From assembly GCF_009905375.1 (NCBI RefSeq), contig NC_133647.1, positions 130,922,673 to 130,986,672 of the forward strand: a stretch of 64,000 nucleotides of DNA. The letters are read 5' to 3'. The DNA is from Apium graveolens. Taxonomy: Eukaryota > Streptophyta > Magnoliopsida > Apiales > Apiaceae. Under the pieces are notes generated by a model. The model searched no databases. It was not told the DNA's origin and worked only from the letters and a program-made list of their open reading frames with translations. Below, piece by piece: positions 1 through 11,581 of this stretch. The translations under genes were made by a program, and so were the position numbers. Within the stretch, counting starts at the first letter, position 1. Each line of letters starts with the position of its first letter.

Positions 1-6
1 AAGTGA

Positions 7-3000
7 CGCAGGGGACTTGATGACAAGGGTAAGGATGAAAGACAGCCCCCGCGGGCGGAAGATGTTGAAAAAACAGCAGAAGTCAAGTTTCAGAGGGCTG
101 GCAGCATTAGAGCAATTTTTGGAGGACACCCTTTTGTTGGCGATAGTAATCGAGCACTGGAAAGAAACGTGAAAGAAGCGCGACATCCACCACTCACCAA
201 CATCCACAGCTTGGAAGACAGACCCCCGAAGGTCTTTAAGGGAGAGTCCGCTGATATTACGTTCAAGGAAAAAGAATCAAGGTGGGTGCATCACCCTCAC
301 AATGATGCGCTGGTAATTACCATGCTTATTGGGGCAATGAATGTACATCGCGTCTTCTTGGACAATGGGAGATCTACGAACATCTTGTACTATAGCACTT
401 ACAAAAAGCTGGGTTTCCCGGATAGCGACATGTATTTCGAAGATGCGCACGTCTATGGTTTTACTGGGGAAGCAGTGAGAGTTATGGGTTCGGTCAGGCT
501 TCCCGTCACACTCGGAGAAGAGGCTTTGTCAGTTACTCAAATGATAGACTTCAAAGTGCTGGATCAGGATTTCGCGCACAATGTGTTGGTCGTCAGACCT
601 TGGTTGCGAGCGTTCAGGGTGATAACCTCGATACATCACTTAATGATAAAGTTCCCAACGCCAAACGGAGTGGGCAGTCTGAGAGGGTCGCAGTATGAGT
701 CACGCGACTGCTATCACAAGGCTGTTAAAGAATTGCGCAGAAGAAGGTATGAAGAAAAAGGTCTCCCATTTGAGGATGTAGAAGATATTCATACAAAACC
801 AAGTGGAGAGGTCCATGCCCACTATTTCGTTGAAGGCCCCGAAGAGGAAGAAACCTATGTCTCTAGGAACTCTTTTTTGACGCTGGGACATGTTTCGAAG
901 ATCCGTAGCGTGGAAGAAGTGCTGGTGAGCCATGCAGAGGAGATCATACAGAAAGAGGTTAACGGGGAAAAGTTGAAAGGAAGAAGTGAGATTTTGCAAG
1001 GTCTCGGGAATAACTTCAAGGTGGACGCTCCTCAAAAGAAGGACGCGCCCTTGAGGCACGAAAATGGAATTGAGGTTGATGCTCCTCCAAATGAGGACGC
1101 GCCCTCTTCATCTGCGTTGCATAAAGCTATGCCCTGTCTTGAGGTGGATGCTCCCACTCATGAAGACGCGCCCTCAGATGCAAAAGTGGAAGTCGAAGAC
1201 CCCCGAGACTTTGATTTCGATTTGGATCCCAGGATCCCTATGCCCGCCGAAAAGACGGGACCGGCCGAAGACACAATATCTATTCCGGTTGACAAGAATA
1301 ACCCGAGCAAGGTTTTGAAAGTGGGATCCCAGTTAGATGATGAAATGAGAGGAAGTCTTACCCGCTTCCTAATTGTAAATCTTGATGTCTTCGCGTGGAG
1401 TCATTCAGATATGATAGGAATCGACCCAGAAGTAATGTGTCACCATTTGAATATCTTCCCGAATTGCAAGAGCATACGTCAAAAACGCCGCCCAGTAAGT
1501 GGAGAAAAGGCGATAGCATTAAAAGAAGAAGTAGACCAGTTGTTGGAGGTGGGGCTAATCAAAGAATCATTCTACCCCGAATTACTTGCAAATCCAGTGC
1601 TGGTGAAGAAACCGAATGGGAAGTGGAGGACATATGTGGATTTCACAGATCTCAATAAGGCCTGTCCAAAGGACAGCTTCCCGCTGCCAAGAATCGATCA
1701 GTTGGTTGACGTGACGGCGGGACATGCGTTGCTGAGTTTTATGGATGCATACTCCGGTTACAATCAAATTCCGATGTATGGCCCTGATCAAGAACATACA
1801 TCCTTCATTACTGACAGGGGGTTATACTGTTACATAGGAATGCCGTTTGATTTAATTAATGCTGGCGCAACCTACCAGCGGTTAGTAAACATGATGTTCA
1901 AGGATCAAATCGGGAGAACTATGGAAGTGTATGTGGATGATATGCTGGTAAAGTCTGAGGTGGCGAGTGACCACATCAAGCACCTGATGGAGATGTTTAA
2001 CATTCTAAGGAGGTTTCGTATGAAATTAAATTCGCAAAAGTGTGTGTTCGGCGTGGAGTCGGGCAAGTTTCTCGGGTTCATTGTCAACCACAGGGGAATT
2101 GAGGTCAACCCCGCAAAGATCAAGGCATTGATGGATATGAAGTCACCCACCAATGTGAAACAGGTGCAGAGTTTGACTGGGAGAAATTCCGCGTTAAATC
2201 GATTTGTTTCCAAGTCATCCGATAGATACAAGGAATTTTTCAAGGCAATTAAATTAGCGGGGAAAGACTTTGTATGGACGTCAGAATGCGAAGAGGCTTT
2301 CAAAAGAATCAAGGAGCAACTGGGAAGCCCTCCCATGTTGTCAAAGCCTTTGGATGGGGAATCTCTAATACTATACCTCGCAGTGTCTGAATATTCGATC
2401 AGTGCAGTTATGGTAAGAGAGGAAGATGGGCAGCAATCACCAGTGTACTACGTGAGCAAGTGGTTATACGACGCTGAAACTCGCTACACAAGCATGGAGA
2501 AACTGGTTTACGCCCTGATTCTTGCATAAAGAAAATTGCGGCCGTATTTTCAGGCCCATAGAATTGAAGTCCGTAATGCGTACCCGCTGCGACAGGTCCT
2601 GCATAAACCAGATTCATCAGGAAGAATGCTGAAATGGGTTGTGGAGTTGGGACAATTTGATTTGGAATATGTGCCCCGAACAGCGATAAAAGGGCAAGCC
2701 TTAGCCGATTTCTTGTTGGAATTTGATTCTGAAATTGATGATAAAGCTTTAGTAATGCTACATCCACCTCATGTTGAGGAGTCTTTGAAGGAGTTTCCAC
2801 ATCCTTGGTGGATCTTGCATGTGGATGGGGCGGTTAACAATGGAGGAGCAGGTGCGGGTATAGTACTTGTGTCTCCGGAAGGCGACCATCTGATGAGCGC
2901 AATTCATTTCAAGTTTTATGCAACCAATAATGATGCGGAATATGAAGCGCTGATTAATAGCCTAAAAATCGCTTTGGAAATGGGGGTGCGAAACTTAATT

Positions 3001-4523
3001 GCAAGAAGTGACTCAGAGTTGGTAGTGAATCAGGTGAACGGGGGATTTCAAGCGCGAGGCCCGCGAACAGAATTATACTTGAGATGTACACAGCGCCTGA
3101 TTGGAATGTTCAAAGAAGTTAGATTGGAATGTGTTCCGCGGGAGAAGAACAGTAATGCGGATGCTCTGGCAAAAATGGGGTCGCAACAAGAGGTTGTGTT
3201 GTTAGGATCCATCCCTCTTGAAATTCAGGAGATTCCTAGTATCCCAGAGATAGAAACTATGCAAGTGGATGAGGCTCCCAAGGAAACATGGATGACGCCC
3301 ATTTTGGCTTACATTCGCAAGGGAACACTCCCCGAGGATAAATTTAAGGCTCGCCGACTCCGCTATCAGGCTGCAAGGTATGTGATATACGATAAAGTTC
3401 TATACAAGAGAGGGTTCAACCAACCTCTGCTTAGATGTGTTGAAGAAGAAGAAGGAAATTACATCCTAAGAGAAGTACATGAAGGAATCTGTGGCAATCA
3501 CTCGGGGGGTAGCGCGTTGGCAATGAAAGTTTTGCGCCAGGGATATTATTGGCCCACAATGAAAGAAGATGCTACAAATTTTGTCAAGGCATGTGATCAC
3601 TGCCAGCGCTTTGCAAACTACTCATCTATGCTGGCGACACTCTTGACGCCTATGGCAAGCCCATGGTCGTTCGCCATGTGGGGAATTGATCTTATCGGAG
3701 AATTGCCGAAAGCTAAAGAAGACGCCAAGTATGCAGTGGTTGCGGTCGATTACTTTACTAAATGGGCGGAAGCTATGCCACTGGCTACTATCACCGCAAA
3801 GAAAATCAGGGATTTTGTTTTCAACTCCATCGTATGCAGGTTTGGAATCCCTTACAAGCTTGTCTCCGACAATGAAAGCAGTTTGATAGCAAGGAGTTGC
3901 GACAACTATGTGAGGAGTTGAAAATCAAGAAGAAGTTTGCAGCGGTCTATCATCCTCAAAGCAATGGACATACAAAAGCTGTTAACAAAATAATAAAGCA
4001 TACCCTCAAAACCAAACTGGAGGAACGCAAAGAGAATTGGCCTGAAGAACTCCTGAAGGTGATGTGGTCATACAACACTACGCCATGATCTACTACAGGA
4101 GAAATGCCGTTCATGCTGACTTATGGCTATGAAGTTATGGTCCCCGTGGAAGTTGGATCGGGATCGCTTCGCAGAGATTGTTACAGGAAAGAAGATGCTG
4201 AGGTTAATCAAAGGCTTCATTTAGATCTCTTAGAGGAGACGAGGGAAAATTCTCAGCTAAGGCTAGCGGCGTATCAGCAACGCACCGCAAGGTATTATAA
4301 CAAGAAGGTAAAGGGACAATTGCTGAAGGTGGGAGATTTGGTACTTAGGAAAGTGATGCCCAATATAAAGAACCCCCAACATGGAGTGTTTGGAGCTAAT
4401 TGGGAAGGACCGTATAGGATAAAGTCCATCATGTGGAAGGGGACTTATCACCTTAAAGATATGGAAGGGAAGCTGGTTCCGCGAGCTTGGAATGCGGAAC
4501 ATCTCCGAAAGTATTACCAGTAA
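7..4523 (+). pseudogene. Broken gypsy polyprotein: PR-RT-RH-aRNH-INT
   Basis: One reading frame runs from a stop at 4-6 to a TAA at 2527-2529 and resumes in the same frame to about 3870; the true start lies outside the window. Visible landmarks: protease DNG at 361-369; RT YVDD at 1930-1941; a first RNase H cut by the TAA; a second RNase H at about 2800-3190; integrase zinc-binding H/H/C/C at 3478, 3499, 3592 and 3601; integrase aspartates at 3688 and 3868. Lesions: nonsense TAA at 2527; apparent one-base deletion near 3871-3873 that moves the frame; lysine at 3975-3977 where the family has the third catalytic acid (context HTKAVN); TGA at 4086-4088, consistent with CGA decay. The C-terminus (4104-4523) keeps a WEGPY-type motif. 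The reading is secure; the element cannot make its own integrase. Confidence 0.88.
2806..3192 (+). other. Second RNase H domain (aRNH) within the Tat-like polyprotein
   Basis: This segment begins WILHVDG and reads as a complete RNase H fold unit, separate from the RT-linked RNase H that ends near 2740. The expected acidic residues are all present: D at 2824-2826, E at 2944-2946 in the AEYEAL motif, D at 3010-3012 in RSDSEL, and D at 3160-3162 in NADALA. Plant Tat-lineage elements are known to have gained this archaeal-like RNase H between the original RNase H and the integrase. It is open throughout, although the polyprotein is broken on both sides. Confidence 0.82.
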
Positions 4524-5437
4524 GGCGCGGCTTTGGCCCCTTACGTACCTCTTTTATTATATATTTAGGGCTATGCCCGGATTATAGGCTAGAATTAAAT
4601 AAATTCCTCCTAGCCTAGGGGGGTAGTGCATGTACTACTTACCTTGGAACTAGTTGAAGGGTCATTTTTTCGAATTTATTTCCCCACAGAGCATAGTAGT
4701 CGTGGGACTGGTGCACTTTTGACAACAGAGCGCATTATAAATAAAATCTTTGAAATTTTTCTCAGAAAGTTATTTGCTTTGTTTGCTTGGTTGCATGACG
4801 CGTCCTAGCCATAGGGCACGCCCTGATTGGTAGTTCTATGTGAATGCTAACTGAATTAATGGTTGTCAAAAGGATCAATAAAACTCAAGTAAAAATGGAA
4901 CTAGGAAGTGTACTATTTCCAAGGACGCGCCCAAGTTATCTTGGTTGATGCTCTTTTAGACTGAATATTACTGTAACTTTGACAAAACATGATTAAAAAG
5001 GAAAAGTCCTTGCTAAGGACGCGTCCTACCTGAAGGATGATGTGTTTTTGGAACGAAGGTGAGGCGCGTCAAAACCTTAAGACGCGCCCAATTGTGCTTT
5101 GTGCCTTGATTAAATACGCAGGTACAACATAGTGCCATGCTCATATATTTTTGAAAACAAAAATATTCATTAATTAATTAAAAGACGCGTCCAATTAAGG
5201 AGGACGCGCCCAAGACGGGTATTTGCTTGACTTGTGATAGTCAAAATAGACGCATAAGACGCGCCCATATGAATGGAAAAATAGAATACTGAAGTAAAAA
5301 TATGCATGGATAAGGCAAAGAGGTTTTATAAAAAAGTGCAAGTGAATGAAGTTCAAAAATAGATACTACAACTTGCAAGGCTTCAAGGGGCCCGCACCCT
5401 TAAAATAGTTCAAGTACAAAAAAACAAAGGACGCGTC
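4524..5437. other. Non-coding spacer after integrase in the Tat-like element
   Basis: AT-rich sequence between the integrase stop and the antisense gene. I see no credible coding region. It holds at least seven GACGCG-type words (for example 4798, 4924, 5018, 5081, 5184, 5203, 5258). It may contain the 3' end of sense transcripts and of the antisense unit, but no terminator can be called. Confidence 0.5.
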
Positions 5438-6934
5438 CTAAGCAGGAGGCGCGTCTTGTGGCTTGTCTTGGTCTTCCGCAGGGGGAGGCTGAGTCTGAAG
5501 CGGAACAGGATCAGGGGACGCGTCCTCTTCCTCTAAGCCCAGAAAAATCCTTTTGTTCTTGATAAAATCTATGGCCCTGACCCTGAAATCATTGACCCAT
5601 ATCTGGGTGTCTACATCAATCTTTGAAAATGTATACCCTGGGTCGTTGGCAATGAACCCAGAGCACCATTCCTCAAACCCAGCCTGGAAGCCGTGCTGGT
5701 AAACTAGCTTTTTCTCCTCTGTCCATCCATGCAGCCTGTCATCATTCGGGGTGTCAAGCTCCAGCTGTATGGTGAAATTCAGCGCGATGACACTGTCCAT
5801 TTGCTTCTCCATTGAGGAGACATTACCTTCCAACACAGCTTTTTCCGACTCTAGGCGCGTCATCTCCCCCTCCAGGCGTTTGATCTCAGCATCTTTCTCT
5901 TGGACAAGCAGAGTAATGTATCTCTCCAGGGATTTAACCTTGTCTTCGGCCTGGCTCCTTGCAGTGTCGGTAGCAGCAAGACGCGCCCTAAGCCTTGCAA
6001 CCATATTAGCACTTTGCCTAGCGTGCAAGTGGAGCTCAGCTGCAGCTCTCACCATGGCCTCTTCTGTTTGCTGCTCTGTTCTGAAGGTCCAGCCATTGAC
6101 TTCATCCTCTGTGAAATCCCCAGTTGAGGACGCGCCCGGATATCAAAGCACGAAGGATTGATCATCTGGCACTACCTTTTGGCGTTTGGAGGGCGCGTCC
6201 TCCAAATTTTTGGGAATGTCTAACACAGTAGTATCAATTATCTTTGGTGGAGGAGGAGTTGCAACAGGAGGAGGGGTTTTTGCCTTCAGATCAACCTTTG
6301 TAGGGGTCTGTTTCCTGGCCCTTAGCTTTTTGGAGTCCCTAATTGCGAATCCTTTGGGAAGAGAGGCCATATCTGTGGTATAACCAAGAAAAAAAAGTAT
6401 TAGTTAAGTACATGAAGACGCGTCATGGGAACAAGACGCGCCCATATTATGGTATAAAATTCTATATGCATGACAGATATAGACGAATGCAAAAATGTAC
6501 AGATATATGTGCCTCCTAGAAAAGTGATGCGTCTTACCTAGGACGCGCTTCATATATATGGAAAAGCATAAATAACATCAATAACAAAACCACAGAATTT
6601 TATAAAAAAGATGCGCCCGGGGGGTAGGGCGCGCCCATGGTAACAGTGCAGATATAAAATAGCATTTATAAGTCGGGTTAGAATTAAGAAAAGGTGAGCA
6701 CAAAGAGACGCGTCCTAAAGCCATGACGCGTCCTGTGTTTAAGAATTCCTTACCTTGCTCTAAGTCCACCTTTTTATTGGTGTCTGGCTGAATGATTTCC
6801 GTGGCTTGGAGCCCTTTGGATTTTTCAGAAGCAGTGAGAATGGGTTTCCCATTATGAAAGTCTCGGAATTTGCAGAGAGAACCCACTCGTGGAGACAAAG
6901 CTCCTATTTTCTTCAAATTTTCTTCAGTAATCAT
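5438..6934 (-). pseudogene. Antisense, intron-containing coiled-coil gene of the Tat-like element
   Basis: Read on the minus strand, exon 1 runs from the ATG at 6934 to 6754. It ends at a good donor (CAAG, then GTAAGG), and the acceptor TACCACAG ends at 6373, removing a 381-bp intron. Exon 2 (6372-5438) is one frame of about 310 codons interrupted only by TGA at 6145-6143. It encodes a basic, proline-rich start with the run TPPPVATPPPP, then a heptad-rich coiled coil of about 90 residues (around VARLRARLAATDTARSQAED), then an acidic/aromatic tail ending in PQDAPPA. Unassigned antisense genes at this position are known in Tat-group elements; their function is not established. The start may lie further upstream, since the frame stays open to a TAG near 7008. 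Splicing is inferred. Confidence 0.6.
6373..6753 (-). other. Predicted intron of the antisense gene
   Basis: On the minus strand the donor is GTAAGG after CAAG, and the acceptor is TTATACCACAG after a T-rich tract. Joining the exons makes a GAT codon and keeps the frame open. The intron contains several GACGCG words (6417, 6435, 6707, 6725). Confidence 0.5.
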
Positions 6935-7905
6935 GTTTTTGAGATTGAAATATTTCTCAGCATACTGTAATACCTTCTCTGCCCTCTTCTTCTTCCTTCC
7001 TGTTAGCTATTTCTGAGTTCTTTTGTCTAGAGAAGGGAGAATAGGTTACAAAAAGAGGAGAAAGAGGGTAATAAAGGGTAAGACGCGTCCTGATACACAG
7101 GACACGTCCGAAATATTGAACTTACTTGGTTCCAAGTTGAAGTGAACAAGGGAATATGTAACTTAAATTATTTTGATCAAGTATGAATACGTTAGTCAAA
7201 TAATGCAACCATTTTTATTTAAAATACTGAACCATAAAAGATATGGTGAGAGGTACTTGGCTTTTTGAGATTTTACTTACGAAATGCTAGGTTATCCTGA
7301 CTTTGGGGATTGGGTTTTTCGACTGGAACCTACAGAATCGAAATTGTTATACCAAAATTTGGCATAGGATTGACTCGGGTCAAACGCGGGCTAATTATAG
7401 TCAAACTCGGTGTTATATTGTAGAGGACTATGACGCGTGCAGCGACAGAGGACGCGCCTATTTGAGAAGGGATGTGTTACGAAGCGAAAAGAGTGTGTGG
7501 TAAAGGAAGAACACGCCCAGGCTAAATGGACGCGTCAATGTTATGAAAGTGCTTGACAAATGAGATCTTGTGGCGATGGACGCTGTAGGAAGCGCCTACT
7601 TTAACCATGACGCGTCATAGGAAGTAAAATGCTGTGTATGATGGTTTTGAGGAGATGGTGCAAGTCTAATGAGGGTGAGGGCGCACCCTAAGTTCTAGGA
7701 CCCGTCCTGTATTTGTTCTATGTGTTCTTAATGGTGACTTAAGGACAAAGCTTGCCTGGAGAGGAGCAATGGAGGTTATTTTTACTAATGTATTTGTTGT
7801 AGGTACTCTTTAAAGAATTCCCTCCTTGAGACGGTCAAGGAGGGGGATGTCCCTGAAAAGCTTGAAGGCCTCCAGGGGTATGCTTGATGATTGAAGGCCT
7901 CCTCC

Positions 7906-7999
7906 TGTATTCAACGGGTGTCCTCGTTGGGGATGCGGGGTTAACTTTGGTGTGTGCTTTGTGAACTCTGTTCTTGTATTCAACGGGTGTCCTCGTTGG
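7906..7999 (+). repeat. 25-bp direct repeat in LTR
   Basis: An identical 25-bp sequence (beginning TGTATTCAACGGG and ending CTCGTTGG) occurs at 7906-7930 and 7975-7999, with starts 69 bp apart, upstream of the TATA box. Confidence 0.9.
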
Positions 8000-8365
8000 A
8001 GAACTTTGTAGTCATCCTGCACTTTGCACCCAAGAGCTTGGGATCACCTGTCCTGCTATCTGGTGGGTTATCCTCATTCGGGGGACAGGGACGCGTCTGG
8101 CACTTGGGGTGAACCGTGGCTATACCTGCGTTCGTGAATCAAGGGAGATAGCTGTAGCGGAGTGTTATCCTTGCGCAGGGAGATGCACTATCCGTGAAGT
8201 CCTGTGATTACGGACGAGCCTTCGGCCTTCGCGGTTGGGCCTCATAGTTGGACATTCCTAAAGCTAGCGGGACGGACTTTGGATGGGCTTCTACTGGACC
8301 TAGGAATAAGAAATCTAAGTTCATTAGACTTCCTGTTCTACGAGAACTACGTCAGGCTTGATCCC

Positions 8366-8373
8366 TATATAAA
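8366..8373 (+). promoter_or_regulatory. TATA box of the Tat-like 3' LTR
   Basis: TATATAAA within the context CCCTATATAAAGGG, about 195 bp before the LTR end. In an LTR this would set the U3/R boundary near 8395-8405. The assignment rests on sequence and position only. Confidence 0.6.
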
Positions 8374-8568
8374 GGGTACGTAGGCATATTGAGAGGGTAA
8401 GAAGTTGAGAGCTGATAAGAGAGCCACCACTTACTCTGATCAATCTCAGCCTAAAACAACCACAATCAACCACATACCGCTTAAGTTTCCGGCAAAGAAC
8501 CACCGTCACAGATCTTAGTTCCGGCGAGAAACGTCAATCTTTGTTGTTACCAGATTCCTCCGTCAACA

Positions 8569-8719
8569 GAAATATCCTAGATTAGATAATTATTTATCCT
8601 TGACATATCCCCACTATCAATTCTACCCTTACGATAACATAACCAGAATCATATTTATACATATTATATCAACATACAAAACTAATAGGGTCATATACTT
8701 TAAAATTTGGTTTGGTAAT
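8569..8719 (-). repeat. Fragment of a Tekay-A-type LTR, reverse orientation
   Basis: The reverse complement of this stretch aligns by eye with the LTR of the large gypsy element at about 16170-16325 (shared words include ATTATCAAACC-like, GTTATCGTA.GGGTAGA and GGATATGTCAAG). It is the target into which the Tat-like element inserted on the left, and it is cut on the right at 8720. Confidence 0.65.
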
Positions 8720-11581
8720 TGTAACATCCCCAAATCCGGGGTCAGGATTGGGTGTCACCAAACAACTTTAAATAATATACACATGTATATTAAAATAAAG
8801 ATACATATAACCCCTCAATTCCAGATCGTTTACAGGTTACAGTATGAAACAAGAATCTAACCTTTTAAAATTTATAACAACTAAATAAAATTTTATTACT
8901 CCTTTACTAACTTCCTCGTCTTATTCACTCTGACATCTCCACTTCCTGCAGCTGGGATCTCTCCATTTTTTGTTGTCTATTAAGAGTTATTCACTTTTAT
9001 CCTCATTTGATACTGGAAAAAAAATAAGAATTCACTAAGTAAGAGTGAGCCAAAAATGCCCAGCAAGTATCATAATTGGTTTTCAGGTATCATTATCAAA
9101 AGAAACTCCTGGAAACAATCTTTAAATGATTTTATAAACATCTTTATTTATTAAAACGGTTGAGCTAATAAAACACCGACTCTTATTAGCCTTCCATCAC
9201 AAATCATATTTATTTGTAAAAGAGCAACGAACATTTCACTGATTCATCTCCTGAATCAATTATTTGTTCGGTTTTGTAATCATAAAACTTTTCAAGAAGG
9301 AATGTCATTAATGGCGATCAACAATAGATTAGACTGGACACTAGAATCAACACAGTACTATAACCTGTTGATCAGTCAGGTATAGTACGGACATATACCC
9401 ATCTGCATAGACCCACGTTATATCAGGTACCCAGGCCCATTCTGACCTCATATCAAAGGGTTCAGCCATCTCTGGCATTTACATCAAAGGGTCCATCCAT
9501 CTATGGCCCTTATCGTAACCATCCAGTCCGTAGAGTATTTTGATGTTAAATCATTTTGATTTTAAAACATCATGATTCAGGGTTCGCAAATAACCCAGAA
9601 TAATAGGTATTTGCTCAAGAGATCACCAATAATGATAAGGAACAAGAACAAAAAGGTACTTGCATAATTAACAGTAATTGCAGCGAAATGTAAAATATTT
9701 AACTATTCTGAATTTAAAATAGAGAAGAAATACTTGCCTCAATTGATCCGCTTTTTAACTTTCAGTCACCTTTCTATGTCCACCTCTATTCTGTATATAC
9801 TCGTCTCATTATCACACATAATCAGGCTTTATTTTTACTAACACTATCTTGCTTGAATGCCTCAAACTTTTTGTATATATCATAAAAGACACTATTTCAA
9901 TTAACCGACAATATATAATTGTCTATTATATGTTTATCCTTATCGTCTAACCTCCCGATAATAACAGATAAGGATCACCTTTAATCATATAAAGTTTAGT
10001 AGACACGTGGATTCACAATTCAAATAACACGTAAACACATAAGGCATGTATCACATATTTCATATAACCTATAACTCAGTTCGTCGAAACATTCAACTCG
10101 ATTCGTTTAAAATTGAAATCGGGTCAAAATACGACTTTTTGATAGTTTCGCGACTCAGAAACGTTTACCGAATCAAGCGACCTATCGAGTCGAAATATTT
10201 TATGTCTCGAAATTATTTTTAATAGAAGCAGAATATTTTTCTGAGTCTAGACGCCTTCGTTTCGTATTAAACGGACGAACGGTCTATTTATTATGAATAA
10301 AATAAGAATAATTCAATTAATAATATTATTAATTGAATTTTTAATTCCTTTATATAAATTTAAAAGCTCAAAATGATTTTTAAATCATTATTTGTCTTAT
10401 TATAAATAATTATATTTTATTTAACTATTTATAGAATGGATTAATTAAATAAATAAATTATTTAATTAATTAATTAAATTCATAAATAATATAATTTTTA
10501 TATTATAAATAACTAAATTAAATTTAGATTTTTTAAAATAATAAAGAAAAATAATTTTTTGGAATTAAAATAATTTAGTTAATTATTTAAAATAATTAAC
10601 CAAATTAATTTTAGGGATTTAAAAAATAATTTTTAAAATAATTAATAAATTTTTAATTTATTTTTAAACAAAATCCTATAAACAGTTTTCAGAAATGGGG
10701 TTCGAGGATTTATGAATCAAACCCGGGTTATCAACTAAACCCAAACGGGTCATTTACCCGCCGGACCGGGTCGAACGCCAGCCGGAATCTGAAAAAGATT
10801 CGGCGGCTTCGCCGGTTCCGGTGAATTTAATTCGACCACAAAACTCCGTTTTTCGCACTCGATTCTTACTACAACACATTCGTACACAACCCACCAATTT
10901 AGGTTCAACATCAACCATTAGAAACGATTCGTGGATCATCGTTTCCGACCTAAAATCCATGAAAGCCGGCTAAATCGAGCTCCAAGTATATTTAACAATA
11001 TTTAACTATATTTATAAACTATATTTAACAATTTATATCTTGAAATGATGCTCTGGAATCGTACAAACTATCCGCGTAATCACAGTAAGTAACCAAACAT
11101 TTAACAAATCGATTTGAAAATCTAGAAAAAAAACTATAACTCGACTTAGTACTTCTAGCAATCGTCTGGTACAAACAAATACATGAATCAATTGCAAATA
11201 TTCAAAAACTAATAAAACAAAATTTTCAGAATTTTTAAAGAAATTTTGAATTTAACATTGAATTAACAATTAAATACAATCTGAAAATAATGCGGGAATG
11301 AATATTTAAAGAAATATTATTTTCTAAATTTTATAAATTCCTAAAAATATATAATATAATTATAAATCAATAAAAATAATTTTTCTCATAATATTCAGAT
11401 TTATGAAAAAAAATAACTTTATCAATAATATTGAACATACTCACAATCAATACTTTTCCGCACATCAAACTGGAATAACAATTAATAATACGAATAACTC
11501 AACAAAAATTTAATATTTAACACGCATCACATAATTTTCGGAATAATATATTTTAATTATACAAAATACAGAGTTGTTATA
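8720..11581 (-). mobile_element. Reverse-strand gypsy LTR, probably solo or truncated
   Basis: On the minus strand this block begins TATAACAACTC at 11581, close to the TATAACGACTC start of the Tekay-A LTR, and ends in GGGGATGTTACA at 8720, a typical gypsy LTR end. At 2.86 kb it is close to the LTR size of that clade. It includes a very AT-rich stretch (10300-10680), a GC-richer patch (10730-10830) and no coding region. The flanking pentamers (GTAAT on the left, CATTT on the right) do not match, so a clean solo-LTR insertion is not shown. Confidence 0.5.

Larger units (their letters stand above)
1042..8096. repeat. Dispersed palindromic word GGACGCGYCC (about 30 copies)
   Basis: The word GACGCGTCC or GACGCGCCC, or its reverse complement, recurs through the Tat-like element: 1042, 1096, 1165, 4798, 4924, 5018, 5081, 5184, 5203, 5258, 5430, 5518, 5980, 6129, 6191, 6435, 6707, 6725, 7082 and others, plus near-matches such as 5448, 6417, 7450, 7529, 7609 and 8089. 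GGACGCGTCC is a perfect 10-bp palindrome. Copies lie in coding DNA, the antisense gene, its intron, spacers and LTR, with no fixed period. I did not find it elsewhere in the window. Confidence 0.85.
1..8568 (+). mobile_element. Tat/Retand-like Ty3/gypsy LTR retrotransposon, left end outside window
   Basis: A plus-strand gypsy element enters from the left edge and ends at 8568 with a terminal CAACA. Domain order is protease, reverse transcriptase, RNase H, a second RNase H, integrase, then about 2.5 kb holding an opposite-strand gene before the 3' LTR. A duplicated RNase H and an antisense gene between integrase and the 3' LTR are known hallmarks of the Tat group (Retand, Grande, Ogre relatives). 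Just after 8568 the sequence becomes part of a different LTR in reverse orientation, so the element inserted into older repeat DNA; GAAAT (8569-8573) would be the target duplication, but the partner is outside the window. GACGCG-containing words run throughout. The 3' LTR start is not resolved. Confidence 0.85.
7020..8568 (+). repeat. 3' LTR region of the Tat-like element (start approximate)
   Basis: Purine-rich tracts at 7022-7078 could include the polypurine tract, so the LTR may start near 7080, but only the right end (CAACA at 8568) is firm. The region contains a TATA box, a 25-bp direct repeat and more GACGCG-type words. No coding region is supported here. Confidence 0.5.

Noticed and set aside
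361..369. DNG instead of DTG/DSG at the protease site as an inactivating mutation
   Set aside because: A DNG-type motif is known in Tat-lineage proteases, so it is not by itself a lesion; the altered residues just after it may matter more.
8600..8860. 86-codon plus-strand reading frame
   Set aside because: It crosses the junction of two reverse-strand LTR fragments and its start is LTR sequence also present at 16100-16290; not a gene.
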